Source of the DNA: Streptomyces sp. T12
GTDB lineage: Bacteria; Actinomycetota; Actinomycetes; Streptomycetales; Streptomycetaceae
Assembly: GCF_028736035.1 (NCBI RefSeq)
Contig: NZ_CP117866.1
Span: 6,510,001 to 6,574,000 of the forward strand
Direction: 5' to 3'
Length of the DNA: 64,000 nucleotides
Position 1 is the first letter of the stretch. Each line of letters starts with the position of its first letter. The notes below the pieces were generated by a model. The model made no database searches. It saw only the letters and a list, made by a program, of their open reading frames with translations, and had not been told where the DNA came from. Position numbers and translations under genes: made by a program. This document shows, in pieces, positions 1 through 9,873 of the stretch.

Positions 1-72
1 TTGAGGGTCCGTCGTGCATGTCTGCCCCGTGTCCGACCCCTCACGTAGAGTGCCGAAGATGGCATACGGCCC

Positions 73-100
73 CGTAACTCTTTCGAGTGACCGTCGTTGA
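73..100 (+). promoter_or_regulatory. sigma-BldN-type promoter of bldM
   Basis: The hexamers CGTAAC (73-78) and CGTTGA (95-100) are separated by exactly 16 bases. This matches the published consensus for promoters read by the developmental sigma factor BldN (CGTAAC-N16-CGTTGA), and bldM is a known BldN target. It lies about 125 bp upstream of the bldM start. The motif is seen directly; its use is inferred from the known regulon. Confidence 0.8.
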
Positions 101-224
101 GAGGGCGGAGGCGGTTGAAGGAACAAGCGCTCGGGCAGGCGTCCGAGACAGTCGACCGCACAGGTGACGATTTCGTACCAGCCTGGAGGCTCAAGGTGAC
201 GTGCATCAGCTGCGGAGGGCGGCC

Positions 225-836
225 ATGACATCCGTCCTCGTCTGCGACGACTCCCCGCTTGCCCGAGAGGCGCTTCGCCGCGCGGTCGCGACCGTGCCCG
301 GCGTCGAGCGCGTGACGACGGCGGCCAACGGCGAGGAAGTCCTCCGCCGCTGGGGCGCCGACCGCTCGGACCTGATTCTGATGGACGTACGCATGCCCGG
401 TCTGGGCGGCGTCGAGACCGTGCGGCGGCTGCTGTCCGCCGACCCCGGTGCGCGCATCATCATGCTCACCGTCGCCGAGGACCTGGACGGCGTGGCCCTC
501 GCGGTCGCCGCCGGTGCCCGCGGCTATCTGCACAAGGACGCCTCGCGCGCGGAGTTGCGCGCCACCGTCACGCAGGCCCTCGCCGACCCCACCTGGCGGC
601 TGGCCCCGCGTCGACTGCGGTCCGCCGAGATGGGCGCCGCGCCGACGCTCACCGCGCGTGAGATCCAGGTTCTGGAGGGCATGAGCCACGGCCGCTCCAA
701 CGCCGAGATCGGCCGCGAGCTGTTCCTCTCCGAGGACACCGTCAAGACGCACGCCCGACGCCTGTTCAAGAAGCTCGGCGCATCGGACCGGGCGCACGCG
801 GTGGCGCTCGGCTTCCGGTGGGGCCTGGTCCGGTAG
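225..836 (+). CDS. bldM: BldM, atypical NarL/FixJ-type response regulator
   Basis: A developmental transcription factor needed for aerial mycelium and, with WhiI, for late sporulation genes. The 203-residue protein has an N-terminal receiver domain (about 1-120) with the acidic pair D8/D9, the Asp54 position in MDVRMPG, and a C-terminal LuxR-type helix-turn-helix (about 140-200, LTAREIQVLEGMSHGRSNAEI). BldM is known as an atypical regulator that does not depend on phosphorylation of Asp54. I chose the ATG at 225 over a GTG at 201 because GGAGGG sits just upstream and the length equals that of known BldM. A BldN promoter lies upstream and a strong terminator follows. Next is the sigma factor gene, as in other Streptomyces. 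Confidence 0.93.
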   Translation: MTSVLVCDDSPLAREALRRAVATVPGVERVTTAANGEEVLRRWGADRSDLILMDVRMPGLGGVETVRRLLSADPGARIIMLTVAEDLDGVALAVAAGARGYLHKDASRAELRATVTQALADPTWRLAPRRLRSAEMGAAPTLTAREIQVLEGMSHGRSNAEIGRELFLSEDTVKTHARRLFKKLGASDRAHAVALGFRWGLVR

Positions 837-862
837 GTGGACCTCAGCGGGGGCACGGGGAT

Positions 863-897
863 CCCCGCCCGCCGCGTGGTGGGCGGGGCTGCTTTTC
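863..897 (+). terminator. bldM terminator
   Basis: An 11-bp stem (CCCCGCCCGCC at 863-873 with GGTGGGCGGGG at 878-888, one G-U pair), loop GCGT, followed by CTGCTTTTC. It lies 26 bp after the bldM stop and separates it from shbA. Confidence 0.8.
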
Positions 898-1050
898 ACA
901 GCGCGGGTCGGCGCGTGTACCGCAAGGTGAGCGGTGGTGGCAAAGCGGCCTGCCGGGTGCCCGCTGCTCGTTTCGGCGCGGATGCCGCATCCTTGAGGTG
1001 TGGAGTCTCTCGGGGACGAGTCGGTCGAGCGGAAGGGGAGGGCGCAGGGG

Positions 1051-1728
1051 ATGAGTGCCGGCGCACCTGCTCATAACGCTTCAGTGCACAACATCGGGCG
1101 TGATGCCGCGGACCGTACGGCCGCAGGGCACCATGGACCGATGCGCGACGACGAGGCGGCTTATGCCCAAGGGGCGATCGGTGCACTCGTCCACCGCGCC
1201 GTGGACGGGGACGAGCAGGCCACGCACGATCTGCTCGCGCACGTCCACCCCCTGGCCCTGCGCTACTGCCGCACCAGGCTGTCCCGCCTTCCGGGCGACG
1301 CCCGCCACTTCGTCGAGGACCTCGCCCAGGAGGTCTGCGTCGCGGTCCTCCTCGCGCTGCCGCGCTACAAGGACACCGGCCGCCCCTTCGAGGCGTTCGT
1401 CTTCGCCATCGCCGCGCACAAGGTGGCGGACCTGCAGCGGGCGGCGATGCGCCACCCCGGATCGACGGCCGTGCCGTCCGACGAGATGCCGGAGCGCCCG
1501 GACGACTCCCTGGGCCCGGAGGAGCGGGCGCTGCTGAGCAGCGACGCCGAGTGGGCCAAGAAGCTGCTGGCCAACCTGCCTGAGAACCAGCGGGAGCTGT
1601 TGCTGCTGAGGATCGCGGTGGGGTTGACCGCGGAAGAGACGGGCCAGATGTTGGGAATGTCACCCGGCGCAGTGCGGGTGGCCCAGCACAGGGCTCTGAG
1701 CAGGTTGCGCGCGCTGGCCGAGCAGTAG
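1051..1728 (+). CDS. shbA: ShbA-like sigma-70 family factor
   Basis: An ECF-size sigma factor. In S. griseus ShbA directs transcription of hrdB, the principal sigma factor gene, so it sits at the top of housekeeping transcription. The product (225 residues from this start) has a region 2 with [21 protein letters not shown] and the core-binding helix [18 protein letters not shown], a short acidic linker, and a region 4 with [26 protein letters not shown]. The start is uncertain. ATG 1051 has GGAAGGGGAG ten bases upstream; a GTG at 1000 is in frame, and a downstream ATG at 1141 (MRDDEAAY) is also possible and nearer the conserved part. No anti-sigma gene is adjacent. The gene name rests on neighbourhood (bldM-shbA-guaB) and sequence type. 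Confidence 0.8.
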   Translation: MSAGAPAHNASVHNIGRDAADRTAAGHHGPMRDDEAAYAQGAIGALVHRAVDGDEQATHDLLAHVHPLALRYCRTRLSRLPGDARHFVEDLAQEVCVAVLLALPRYKDTGRPFEAFVFAIAAHKVADLQRAAMRHPGSTAVPSDEMPERPDDSLGPEERALLSSDAEWAKKLLANLPENQRELLLLRIAVGLTAEETGQMLGMSPGAVRVAQHRALSRLRALAEQ

Positions 1729-1755
1729 AGCTCCCTTGAGCGCGCCCCAAATGAA

Positions 1756-1794
1756 CAGGCTTCTCCGCGGTTCCGTACGAACATACGAAGCCTG
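1756..1794 (+). terminator. inverted repeat after shbA
   Basis: CAGGCTTC (1756-1763) pairs perfectly with GAAGCCTG (1787-1794). The loop holds a second small dyad (GTTC / GAAC around CGTAC). It begins 28 bp after the shbA stop and probably ends that transcript, but there is no T-tract. Confidence 0.4.
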
Positions 1795-1824
1795 AAGCCG
1801 CCCGGAACCGTGGAATGAGTCAGC

Positions 1825-3384
<1,560 letters not shown>

Positions 3385-3410
3385 CGGCCACGCACGCGTG
3401 AGGCTCGCTC

Positions 3411-3443
3411 AAGGGCGGTCCCGGAACCTCCGGGGCCGCTCTT
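3411..3443 (+). terminator. guaB terminator
   Basis: AAGGGCGGTCCCGG (3411-3424) pairs with CCGGGGCCGCTCTT (3430-3443) across a 5-base loop, with two G-U wobbles. It lies in the guaB-guaB3 gap, so guaB3 may be read mostly from its own promoter or by readthrough. Confidence 0.65.
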
Positions 3444-3501
3444 GTCATACCCGTCGGCGATACTGGAAGACGCTGAAACGCATCAGGGAAAGGCCACAGA
3501 C

Positions 3502-4626
3502 GTGACTGAGATCGAGATCGGGCGCGGCAAGCGCGGCCGCAGGGCGTACGCCTTCGACGACATCGCCGTCGTCCCGAGCCGCCGTACGCGGGACCCGAAG
3601 GAGGTCTCGATCGCCTGGCAGATCGACGCCTACCGCTTCGAGCTGCCCTTCCTGGCCGCCCCCATGGACTCGGTCGTCTCCCCGGCCACCGCGATCCGCA
3701 TCGGCGAGCTCGGCGGCCTCGGCGTACTGAACCTCGAAGGGCTGTGGACGCGGTACGAGGACCCGCAGCCGCTGCTCGACGAGATCGCCGGGCTGCCCAC
3801 GGAGGCCGCCACGCGCCGTCTCCAGGAGATCTACGCCGCCCCCATCAAGGAGGAGCTGATCGGGCAGCGCATCAAGGAGGTGCGCGACTCGGGCGTGGTC
3901 ACCGCCGCCGCGCTCTCCCCGCAGCGCACCGCCCAGTTCTCCAAGGCGGTCGTCGACGCGGGCGTGGACATCTTCGTCATCCGCGGTACGACGGTCTCGG
4001 CGGAGCACGTCTCCGGTGCGCACGAGCCGCTGAACCTGAAGCAGTTCATCTACGAGCTCGACGTCCCGGTGATCGTCGGCGGCTGTGCCACCTACACCGC
4101 GGCGCTGCACCTGATGCGCACCGGCGCGGCGGGCGTCCTGGTGGGCTTCGGCGGCGGCGCCGCGCACACCACGCGCAACGTGCTGGGTATCCGGGTGCCG
4201 ATGGCGACGGCGGTCGCGGACGTGGCGGCGGCCCGCCGTGACTACATGGACGAGTCCGGCGGCCGGTACGTGCACGTGATCGCGGACGGCGGTGTCGGCT
4301 GGTCCGGCGACCTGCCCAAGGCGATCGCCTGCGGCGCCGACGCGGTCATGATGGGCTCTCCGCTCGCGCGCGCGACCGACGCGCCGGGCAAGGGCCACCA
4401 CTGGGGCATGGAGGCCGTCAACGAGGAGCTGCCGCGCGGCAAGAAGGTCGGCCTCGGCACGGTCGGCACCATCGAGGAGGTTCTGACGGGCCCGTCCCAC
4501 ACCCCGGACGGCTCGATGAACTTCTTCGGCGCCCTGCGCCGCGCCATGGCCACCACCGGCTACAGCGAGCTCAAGGAGTTCCAGCGCGTCGAGGTGACGG
4601 TGGCGGACTCGCAGCACCAGCGCTGA
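3502..4626 (+). CDS. guaB3: GuaB3 family IMP dehydrogenase-related protein
   Basis: Member of the actinobacterial GuaB3 family (TIGR01304-type), an IMPDH/GMP-reductase-like barrel without CBS domains; its exact reaction in Streptomyces is not settled. The 374-residue protein starts MTEIEIGRGKRGRRAY and keeps phosphate-binding barrel segments (GGVGWSGDLPKAIACGADAVMMGSP), but where IMPDH has the GPGSICTTR loop it reads VGFGGGAAHTTRNV, so the catalytic Cys is absent. I chose GTG 3502 because GGGAAAGG lies eight bases upstream and the length matches the family. It follows guaB directly and ends at a bidirectional terminator. Confidence 0.9.
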   Translation: MTEIEIGRGKRGRRAYAFDDIAVVPSRRTRDPKEVSIAWQIDAYRFELPFLAAPMDSVVSPATAIRIGELGGLGVLNLEGLWTRYEDPQPLLDEIAGLPTEAATRRLQEIYAAPIKEELIGQRIKEVRDSGVVTAAALSPQRTAQFSKAVVDAGVDIFVIRGTTVSAEHVSGAHEPLNLKQFIYELDVPVIVGGCATYTAALHLMRTGAAGVLVGFGGGAAHTTRNVLGIRVPMATAVADVAAARRDYMDESGGRYVHVIADGGVGWSGDLPKAIACGADAVMMGSPLARATDAPGKGHHWGMEAVNEELPRGKKVGLGTVGTIEEVLTGPSHTPDGSMNFFGALRRAMATTGYSELKEFQRVEVTVADSQHQR

Positions 4627-4647
4627 CGCCGCGCCCGGCCCGAACGA

Positions 4648-4685
4648 AAGGGGCCCGGACCACCGAGAGGTGTTCCGGGCCCCTT
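4648..4685. terminator. bidirectional terminator between convergent genes
   Basis: AAGGGGCCCGGA (4648-4659) pairs perfectly with TCCGGGCCCCTT (4674-4685). The inner ACC/GGT bases extend the stem. It sits between guaB3 (+) and the membrane protein gene (-) and gives A/T-flanked hairpins on both strands. Confidence 0.85.
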
Positions 4686-4704
4686 CGCATGCGTGCGGGA
4701 CGGC

Positions 4705-5190
4705 TCAGGCCGCGGCCTTCTTGGCGCCGGAGAACGCGGCGAACGCGCCGATGCCGAGGAAGACGAAGGTCAGAGCGTCCGCATCCTCGCTCCAGACCTT
4801 GGTCACCACGTCGAAGTAGTCGGTGAAGACCGTGGTCACGGAGACGCCGAGCTCGTCGGCGCCGAGCGCCGCGATGCCGATGAGCTGGCCGAGGTAGACA
4901 GCGCCCAGGGAGAGGATCGCGCTCACCATGGGCAGCGCCGGGTTGGCGCCGCCGATCTTGCCGGCGGCGAATCCGATGACGAAGCCGACGCCGACCGCGG
5001 CGTAGCCGATCTCGTACTCGGTGGCGCCGACGATGCCGCCGTAGATACCGGCGGTGACCAGGGCCGCGACGACGGCGGCGACGATGCCGAGGGCGATGTT
5101 GTTGCGCGCGGGCGGGGCCGGGGGTACGGCGTCCGGCTTCTGGGCGAACGGGTTGCCGTCGGTGGGCTGCGGCGGAACTGACTGGGTCAT
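4705..5190 (-). CDS. Small integral membrane protein, function unknown
   Basis: A 161-residue protein with a polar Pro/Gln-rich N-terminus (about 1-30) and then four hydrophobic segments: IALGIVAAVVAALVTAGIY, an IGYAAVGVGFVIGFAAG helix, one around VSAILSLGAVYLGQLIGIAA, and one near FVFLGIGAFAAFSGA. No catalytic motif is visible. The ATG at 5190 (MTQSVPPQPTDG) is preceded by a G-rich stretch. Two 14-bp direct repeats (TCCCCCCACGGGAC at 5199-5212 and 5218-5231 on the + strand) lie immediately upstream, one covering the likely ribosome binding site. The protein is a conserved Streptomyces type; I cannot assign a role. Confidence 0.8.
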   Translation of the reverse strand: MTQSVPPQPTDGNPFAQKPDAVPPAPPARNNIALGIVAAVVAALVTAGIYGGIVGATEYEIGYAAVGVGFVIGFAAGKIGGANPALPMVSAILSLGAVYLGQLIGIAALGADELGVSVTTVFTDYFDVVTKVWSEDADALTFVFLGIGAFAAFSGAKKAAA

Positions 5191-5198
5191 GACAGGAA

Positions 5199-5231
5199 TC
5201 CCCCCACGGGACTGTGGTCCCCCCACGGGAC
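5199..5231. repeat. 14-bp direct repeat at membrane protein start
   Basis: TCCCCCCACGGGAC occurs at 5199-5212 and again at 5218-5231 (19-bp period). The first copy lies at the ribosome binding site of the minus-strand gene ending at 5190. Purpose unknown. Confidence 0.6.
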
Positions 5232-5289
5232 CTTGAATGAGCGGTGTGACTGCGCACGACTGTGCGACGAGACGCCGAAGAGTAACAGG

Positions 5290-5330
5290 CCGGCCGCCCC
5301 GGTTCGCCAGTGTTTTCGCGGGGCGGCCGG
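5290..5330 (-). terminator. terminator of the dehydrogenase-like gene
   Basis: CCGGCCGCCCCG (5290-5301) and CGGGGCGGCCGG (5319-5330) form a perfect 12-bp stem just downstream of the minus-strand stop at 5343. Confidence 0.7.
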
Positions 5331-5342
5331 TGGCACCGGCGG

Positions 5343-6548
5343 TCAGAGCCGGTGCGCCGCCCCCATCGGCGTGGCCCCCCGCGTGTCCAGCAGGAGTTGG
5401 GCCTTCACCGACAGGCCCTGGAGGTCGTAGGTGCGGTGCTGCTGGAGCAGGATCGTCAGGTCGGCGTCGGCGGCCGCGTCGTAGAGGGAGTCCGCGCGCG
5501 GCACCGGGCGGTCCAGGATGTTCCAGGACGCGACGTGCGGGTCGTGGAAGCTCACGGAGGCGCCCAGTTCCATCAGGCGGATCGCGACTTCCTGGGCGGG
5601 CGTGGACTGCTGGTCGGCGACGTCGGGCTTGTAGGTGACGCCGAGGAGGAGGATGCGGGCGCCGCGCGCGGACTTGCCGTGCTCGTTGAGGAGGGTGGCG
5701 GAGCGCTGGACGACGTAACGGGGCATGTGGCTGTTGACCTGCTGGGCCAGTTCGACCATCCGCAAGGTGCGGCCGCGCGAGGTCAGCTCCTGCGGGACCG
5801 CGTGTCCGCCGACGCCGGGGCCGGGGCGGAAGGTCTGGAAGCCGAACGGCTTGGTCTCCGCGCAGCGGATGACGTCCCACAGGTCGACGCCCAAGTCGTG
5901 GCAGAGGACGGCCATTTCGTTGACGAGGGCGATGTTGACGTGCCGGAAGTTGGTCTCCAGCACCTGCACGGTCTCCGCCTCACGCGGTCCACGCGCGCGT
6001 ACCACCTTGTCGGTGAGGCGGCCGTAGAAGGCCGCGGCCGACTCGGTGCAGGCGGGGGTGAGGCCGCCGATCACCTTGGGGGTGTTGGCGGGAGTGAAGT
6101 CGCGGTTGCCGGGGTCGACGCGGCTGGGGGAGTAGGCCAGGTGGAAGTCGCGGCCGGCGCGCAGCCCCGAGCCCTCTTCGAGGAGCGGGCGCAGGACGTT
6201 CTCGGTGGTGCCCGGGGGGACGGGCGACTCCAGGATGACGGTGGTGTGCGGGCGCAGGCGTCCGGCCAGGGTGCGGGCGGCCGCCTCCACCTGGCTCAGG
6301 TCGAGCCCGCCGTCCGCTTCGCGCGGGGTGGGCGCGCAGATGACGGCGGTGCGCACACGGCCGAGCTCGGCGGGGCTGGTGGCGTGCCGGAAGCCCCCCG
6401 CGAGCATCCGGCGCAGCTCGGCGGGGCTCAGGGAGCCGGCTTCGGGCCCGGTCCGGTAACCGAGCGTGGGGATGCCGGCGGCGACGGCGGCCTGGGCCAG
6501 GGGCAGGCCGTACAAGCCGAGTCCGATGACGGCGAGATCTGCGGGCAT
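5343..6548 (-). CDS. Nucleotide-sugar dehydrogenase homologue lacking catalytic residues
   Basis: A 401-residue UDP-glucose/UDP-ManNAc dehydrogenase family protein. The three family domains are present: an N-terminal Rossmann fold (VIGLGLYGLP, G9/G11/G14), a central domain (LETNFRHVNIALVNEMAVLC, then TKPFGFQTFRPGPGVGGHA) and a C-terminal Rossmann fold (LLGVTYKPDVADQQSTPA). Active members need a Cys in GGHC, a Lys and Asn in the KxxEN segment, an Asp after the Cys, and Thr/Glu in EST and YSPE. Here these read Ala250, Gln195, Thr199, Glu254, Pro109 and Ser143, so NAD-dependent oxidation to the uronate looks impossible. The frame is intact with normal codon use, which argues for a kept non-enzymatic role rather than recent decay. 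It is transcribed divergently from glpD and ends at a strong terminator. Confidence 0.85.
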   Translation of the reverse strand: MPADLAVIGLGLYGLPLAQAAVAAGIPTLGYRTGPEAGSLSPAELRRMLAGGFRHATSPAELGRVRTAVICAPTPREADGGLDLSQVEAAARTLAGRLRPHTTVILESPVPPGTTENVLRPLLEEGSGLRAGRDFHLAYSPSRVDPGNRDFTPANTPKVIGGLTPACTESAAAFYGRLTDKVVRARGPREAETVQVLETNFRHVNIALVNEMAVLCHDLGVDLWDVIRCAETKPFGFQTFRPGPGVGGHAVPQELTSRGRTLRMVELAQQVNSHMPRYVVQRSATLLNEHGKSARGARILLLGVTYKPDVADQQSTPAQEVAIRLMELGASVSFHDPHVASWNILDRPVPRADSLYDAAADADLTILLQQHRTYDLQGLSVKAQLLLDTRGATPMGAAHRL

Positions 6549-6600
6549 GGCGTGGGCCGTCCTTCCCGATAACCGATGTGGGGCAGGTGCGCAAGCCCTG

Positions 6601-6692
6601 TGGACAGGACGAGGGAGCGCAATGTCAGACTAGGAGTAAATATGACCGATTTGCGGGATTGGATGTTGGCGTTTCCGTGAGTGTTGTCCACA
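6601..6692. promoter_or_regulatory. two DnaA-box-like sites in the divergent intergenic region
   Basis: TTGTCCACA at 6684-6692 is the exact Streptomyces DnaA-box consensus. TGTGGACAG at 6601-6609 is an 8/9 match in the opposite orientation. Both lie between the dehydrogenase-like gene and glpD. Binding is not shown. Confidence 0.4.
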
Positions 6693-6810
6693 GGCTGGGG
6701 GCGCGTGGTGGCTGAAGTCGGGCAACCCGGTCAGAATTTGGGCATGGGGGGTACGAACCGGGCTTCGCCCGACGGGTGCGGCCTACGCGACCGATGAGCG
6801 GGAGGCAGCG

Positions 6811-8517
6811 GTGAGGACAGCGACACTGGGGCCGGCGGAGCGCGCCGAGTCACTGGCATCAATGGCCGAGCGCGAGCTGGACCTACTGGTCGTGGGCGGC
6901 GGCGTCGTGGGCGCGGGCACCGCCCTGGACGCGGCCACTCGCGGACTGTCCACCGGCCTGGTCGAGGCACGTGACTGGGCATCGGGCACATCGAGCAGGT
7001 CCAGCAAGCTGATCCACGGCGGCCTGCGCTATCTGGAGATGCTCGACTTCGTGCTCGTCCGGGAGGCCTTGAAGGAGCGCGGCCTGCTGCTGGAGCGGCT
7101 CGCCCCGCATCTGGTGAAGCCGGTTCCGTTCCTGTACCCCCTGCAGCACAAGGGCTGGGAGCGCCTGTACGCCGGTTCGGGCGTCGCGCTCTACGACGTC
7201 ATGTCGATGGCCCGCGGCCACGGGCGCGGCCTGCCCCTGCACCGCCACCTGAGCCGCCGTCACGCCCTGCGCGTCGCCCCCGCCCTGAAGAAGGACGCGC
7301 TGGTCGGGGCGCTGCAGTACTACGACGCCCAGATGGACGACGCCCGCTATGTGGCCACCCTCGTGCGCACGGCGGCGGCCTACGGCGCGAAAGTCGCCAA
7401 CCGCGCGCGCGTGACCGGGTTCCTGCGTGAGGGCGAACGCGTCGTCGGGGCCCGGGTGCAGGACGTCGAGGGGGGCGGGGAGTACGAGATCCGTGCCCAG
7501 CAGATCGTCAACGCGACCGGTGTGTGGACCGACGACACCCAGTCGATGGTGGGGGAGCGCGGTCAGTTCCACGTACGCGCTTCCAAGGGCATCCACCTGG
7601 TCGTACCCAAGGACCGCATCCACTCCACGACGGGGCTGATCCTGCGCACCGAGAAGTCCGTGCTGTTCGTCATCCCCTGGGGCCGGCACTGGATCGTCGG
7701 CACGACCGACACCGACTGGGACCTCGACAAGGCCCACCCGGCCGCGTCCAGCGCGGACATCGACTACCTGCTGGAACACGTGAACTCCGTGCTCGCGGTG
7801 CCCCTGACGCGCGACGACGTGGAGGGCGTGTACGCGGGACTGCGGCCCCTGCTCGCCGGCGAGTCGGACGCCACCAGCAAGCTGTCGCGCGAGCACACCG
7901 TGGCGCACCCCGTGCCCGGGCTCGTCGTCGTGGCCGGGGGTAAGTACACGACGTACCGGGTGATGGCCAAGGACGCGGTGGACGCCGCCGTGCACGGTCT
8001 CGACATGCGGGTCGCCGAGTGCGTGACGGAGGACATTCCGCTGGTGGGCGCCGAGGGGTATCGGGCGTTGTGGAACGCGCGGGCGCGGATCGCGGCGCGG
8101 ACGGGGCTTCATGTCGTGCGGGTGGAGCACCTGTTGAACCGGTACGGATCGCTGGCGGAGGAGGTGCTTGAACTCATCGCCGACAATCCCGCTCTGGGCG
8201 AACCCCTGCAGTCCGCCGACGACTATCTGCGCGCCGAGATCGTCTACGCCGCTTCGCACGAGGGGGCGCGGCATCTGGACGACGTGCTGACGCGGCGGAC
8301 GCGCATCTCGATCGAGACGTTCGACCGCGGGACGCGATGCGCGCACGAGGCCGCCGAACTGATGGCGCCGGTGCTGGGCTGGGGCAAGGACCACATCGAG
8401 CGCGAGATCGAGCACTATCGGAAGCGGGTGGAGGCCGAGCGGGAGTCGCAGCGGCAGCCGGACGATCTGACGGCGGACGCGGCGCGGTTGGGGGCGCCGG
8501 ACATCGTGCCGTTGTAG
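6811..8517 (+). CDS. glpD: Aerobic glycerol-3-phosphate dehydrogenase (FAD)
   Basis: Membrane-associated flavoenzyme that oxidises sn-glycerol-3-phosphate to dihydroxyacetone phosphate and passes electrons to quinone. The 568-residue protein has the FAD dinucleotide motif GGGVVGAG (29-36), the family segment SSRSSKLIHGGLRYLE near 68-83, a WGRHWIVGTTDTDW stretch in the middle, GGKYTTYR near 380, and the C-terminal cap domain. GTG 6811 has GGGAGG five bases upstream. It stands alone rather than in a glpFKD cluster; S. coelicolor also carries a second glpD elsewhere, so this is probably the non-glycerol-operon copy. Confidence 0.93.
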   Translation: MRTATLGPAERAESLASMAERELDLLVVGGGVVGAGTALDAATRGLSTGLVEARDWASGTSSRSSKLIHGGLRYLEMLDFVLVREALKERGLLLERLAPHLVKPVPFLYPLQHKGWERLYAGSGVALYDVMSMARGHGRGLPLHRHLSRRHALRVAPALKKDALVGALQYYDAQMDDARYVATLVRTAAAYGAKVANRARVTGFLREGERVVGARVQDVEGGGEYEIRAQQIVNATGVWTDDTQSMVGERGQFHVRASKGIHLVVPKDRIHSTTGLILRTEKSVLFVIPWGRHWIVGTTDTDWDLDKAHPAASSADIDYLLEHVNSVLAVPLTRDDVEGVYAGLRPLLAGESDATSKLSREHTVAHPVPGLVVVAGGKYTTYRVMAKDAVDAAVHGLDMRVAECVTEDIPLVGAEGYRALWNARARIAARTGLHVVRVEHLLNRYGSLAEEVLELIADNPALGEPLQSADDYLRAEIVYAASHEGARHLDDVLTRRTRISIETFDRGTRCAHEAAELMAPVLGWGKDHIEREIEHYRKRVEAERESQRQPDDLTADAARLGAPDIVPL

Positions 8518-8599
8518 TGCACCGCTTGTAGCGCGCCGCAGAACGTCACTCGAACGAGTGGCCGGAGCTGGGATCTCTGCTCGAACCTCGGCCGTTCTA

Positions 8600-9679
8600 T
8601 CAGGTGCGAGGGCAGAACTCGGCGGCGAGCAGCCGGGGTTCGAGGCCGGGATCTGCGATCGCCGTCGTGTTCACCCGGAATGTGAGGACACGACGACCGC
8701 CGACGGTGGCCGCGGAGCGCACGTAGCTGCCGGAGATGCGCCCGTTGTGCCCCCATACGACGGTGCCGCACGGCAGTTTCACGGGAATGAGTCCCATGCC
8801 GTACGAGCCATGTGCGGCACGGGTGTCGAGCATCTCGCGCAGCCAGCGCGGGGGCAGCAGTCGGCCGCCGAGCAGTGCGGCGTAGAAGCGGTCGAGGTCG
8901 GCGAGCGTGGTCACCAGCTCGCCCGCGGCGCCGGCCACCCGCGGGTCGAGTTCGGTGACGTCGGTCCCGTCGGTGGCGTAGGCGCGGCCGTGCGGGGAGG
9001 GAAGAGAGGTGCGGGACCCAGGGAAGGAGGTGCCGGTCAGGCCCAGCGGAGCGATGATGTGGCGCTCGGCCTCGGCGGCGTAGGAGCGGCCGGTGACCTG
9101 CTCGATGACCAGGCTGAGCAGGACGTAGTTGGTGTTCGAGTAGGAGAAGCTGCCGTGATCGGCAGGGGGGTGGGTGAGTGCGATGCGTACGGCCTGAAGC
9201 GGTGTGACGGGGACGGTGCCCCCGGTCTCGGCGGTGAAGTCGTGCAGGCCGCTGGTGTGGGTCAGCAGGGAACGAAGGGTCAGCGCGCGCCCGTCGTTGC
9301 CCGCCCCGCGTACCAGGCCCGGCAGATGCTGCTCCACCGTGTCGGACAGGGACAGTCGTCGTTCGGCGGCCAGTTGAAGGACGACCGTCGCGATGAAGGT
9401 CTTCGTGACGCTGCCGGCGCGGAAGTGGTCGGTGGGGGCGATGCCCTGGCCGGCCTGGGCGTAGCGGGTGCCGGTCTCCTCGAGGGCCAGCAGGGCCGCG
9501 GCGGGGACCTCGCCCTGGGTGACGAGCAGCGGAAGGAGGGCGCCCGTGGCCCAGACCGGGGGCGCCGAGGAGGCGATGGGGGCCAGGCCGAGGAGCGCCA
9601 CGGACAGCAGGACGAGGAGGGACAAGGACACAGGAATGCCCAGTAGCGTCCGAAACGGCGGCATCGTCGGTCGCGCCAT
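8600..9679 (-). CDS. Secreted serine hydrolase (beta-lactamase / D-Ala-D-Ala carboxypeptidase family)
   Basis: A 359-residue extracellular protein. The N-terminus has positive residues, a hydrophobic core (about 13-36, PVSLSLLVLLSVALLGLAP) and a small-residue cleavage area near 37-45. Class C/R61-type motifs follow: S90-V-T-K93 as the SxxK nucleophile site, YSN in SYSNTNY, and HNG in GHNGRISGS replacing the KTG box. It probably hydrolyses a peptide or ester substrate; D,D-carboxypeptidase or esterase activity is the usual prediction, and true beta-lactamase action cannot be inferred. It is convergent with glpD and divergent from the kinase array. Confidence 0.85.
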   Translation of the reverse strand: MARPTMPPFRTLLGIPVSLSLLVLLSVALLGLAPIASSAPPVWATGALLPLLVTQGEVPAAALLALEETGTRYAQAGQGIAPTDHFRAGSVTKTFIATVVLQLAAERRLSLSDTVEQHLPGLVRGAGNDGRALTLRSLLTHTSGLHDFTAETGGTVPVTPLQAVRIALTHPPADHGSFSYSNTNYVLLSLVIEQVTGRSYAAEAERHIIAPLGLTGTSFPGSRTSLPSPHGRAYATDGTDVTELDPRVAGAAGELVTTLADLDRFYAALLGGRLLPPRWLREMLDTRAAHGSYGMGLIPVKLPCGTVVWGHNGRISGSYVRSAATVGGRRVLTFRVNTTAIADPGLEPRLLAAEFCPRT

Positions 9680-9873
9680 GCGGATTCCTTTCCTTGTCGC
9701 GGCTCATCATGCCGGGCGGCGGAATGTTCGATTCAGCTGGGCTCGGGTGCGTAGTGGCCGGGAGGTTCGGGTCGTGCGGTGGCGTGGGGGTGTCACGGGC
9801 ACCCTGGGCGTTGGGCACTTGTCGGGTGAGAGACAATGGAGCCTCTGTCAGGGCGGGTTGTATGAGGGGACGC

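Noticed and set aside
8547..8560. CACTCG-AA-CGAGTG palindrome between glpD and the serine hydrolase
   Set aside because: Only six pairs with a two-base centre and no T-tract; too weak to call a terminator.
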